Below, piece by piece: positions 11,902 through 12,243 of a stretch of DNA of 12,243 nt. A program made the position numbers and the translations under genes. The DNA comes from an uncultured bacterium. GTDB taxonomy: Bacteria; Actinomycetota; Coriobacteriia; Coriobacteriales; Coriobacteriaceae. Positions within the stretch are counted from its first letter, which is position 1. Each line of letters starts with the position of its first letter. The notes under the pieces were generated by a model. The model was not told the DNA's origin, ran no database searches, and saw nothing but the letters and a program-made list of their open reading frames with translations. The DNA is taken from contig CAJMOP010000056.1 in NCBI GenBank assembly GCA_905215115.1, positions 1-12,243 on the forward strand. The letters are read 5' to 3'.

Positions 11902-12243
11902 ATGAACGAGATCAAGTGCCCGCATTGCGGCGAAGTTTTTAAGGTCGATGCGTCCGGTTATGCGGATATCGTCAAGCAGGTGCGCGATGCCGAGTTCTCG
12001 CGCGACCTGGACGAGCGTGTGAAGGCAGTTCAGCGCGAGGGCGAGCAGGCGTTGGAGCTTGAACGCTCACGCTCGACGGCTGCTTTGCAAAGGGCAGAGT
12101 CTCAGCGCGATGCTCAGCTTGTCGAGCAGAAGAACGCCGCAGCTCAACAGCTGGCGCAAGAGCTCGCCAAGCGCGATGCGGAGCTTGCCGAGCTGCACGC
12201 CAAGCTCGAGGGCGCTGCCGCAGAGCGCGAGAGCGCAAGCCAG
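11902..12243 (+). CDS. DUF2130 coiled-coil protein, N-terminal part
   Basis: The frame opens at ATG 11902, with GAGGAG six bases or fewer upstream, and runs off the right edge after 114 codons. It begins MNEIKCPHCGEVFKVDASGY, a single CxxC zinc-ribbon half followed by a conserved aromatic/acidic stretch, then YADIVKQVRDAEFSRDLDERVKA. From about residue 35 on it is a long Glu/Ala/Gln/Arg-rich coiled coil. This start and the coiled coil match DUF2130 proteins, whose conserved C-terminal domain would lie outside the window. Some DUF2130 members are considered related to nuclease-like folds, but nothing in this part shows activity. The upstream terminator suggests its own promoter, though I could not identify a convincing one in 11844-11890. 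Confidence 0.85.
   Translation, partial: MNEIKCPHCGEVFKVDASGYADIVKQVRDAEFSRDLDERVKAVQREGEQALELERSRSTAALQRAESQRDAQLVEQKNAAAQQLAQELAKRDAELAELHAKLEGAAAERESASQ

Noticed and set aside
1..12243. tRNA or rRNA genes
   Set aside because: No cloverleaf-like segment with conserved GTTCGA-type T-loop and acceptor pairing, and no rRNA-like sequence, was seen on either strand.

Overview
This window looks like chromosomal DNA from a GC-rich, host-associated anaerobe of the Coriobacteriia, most likely Collinsella or a close relative. The placement rests on a dnaG-like tail followed by an actinobacterial-type rpoD with a long acidic tract, a pdxST pair with a divergent MocR regulator, a rubredoxin-first ('reverse') rubrerythrin, fermentative alcohol and aldehyde dehydrogenases, and a DUF2130 gene. 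The genus is inferred from gene content, not from a database search.

Layout. (1) 1-1589: the 3' end of a probable DNA primase gene, then rpoD, the primary sigma factor. (2) 1590-1992: a gene-free convergent intergenic region with at least five hairpins, including one strong nested terminator. (3) 1993-5076: pdxT and pdxS on the minus strand (pyridoxal 5'-phosphate synthase). They are divergent from a MocR/PdxR regulator, with a repeated putative operator in the shared intergenic region. (4) 5065-6608: an accessory insert. Two related 119-bp elements with terminal inverted repeats lie in the same orientation and flank one gene with a C-terminal PD-(D/E)XK-like (DUF559/Vsr-like) nuclease domain. 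The left repeat of each element supplies the last codons and the stop of the gene upstream of it (pdxR and the nuclease gene), so both proteins end in LSE. (5) 6675-7412: a reverse rubrerythrin on the minus strand, with a good promoter and terminator. (6) 7523-10213: a two-gene operon of iron-type alcohol dehydrogenase and class-3-like aldehyde dehydrogenase. A Rex-like operator lies just upstream and a strong terminator follows. (7) 10214-11843: small genes. These are a 27-residue membrane microprotein, a stand-alone HIRAN-domain protein, a 59-residue charged protein and a metallophosphoesterase, followed by a short tandem repeat and a terminator. (8) 11902 to the end: the start of a DUF2130 coiled-coil protein, cut by the window edge.

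How the parts fit. PdxST makes PLP and the MocR protein, whose C-terminal domain should bind PLP, probably senses it and controls both promoters. Rubrerythrin (peroxide defence) and the Rex-like site on the dehydrogenase operon fit an oxygen-sensitive fermenter that balances NADH. The least explained material is the repeat-flanked nuclease gene, the 27-residue membrane protein with downstream RNA structure, and the HIRAN plus charged-microprotein pair.
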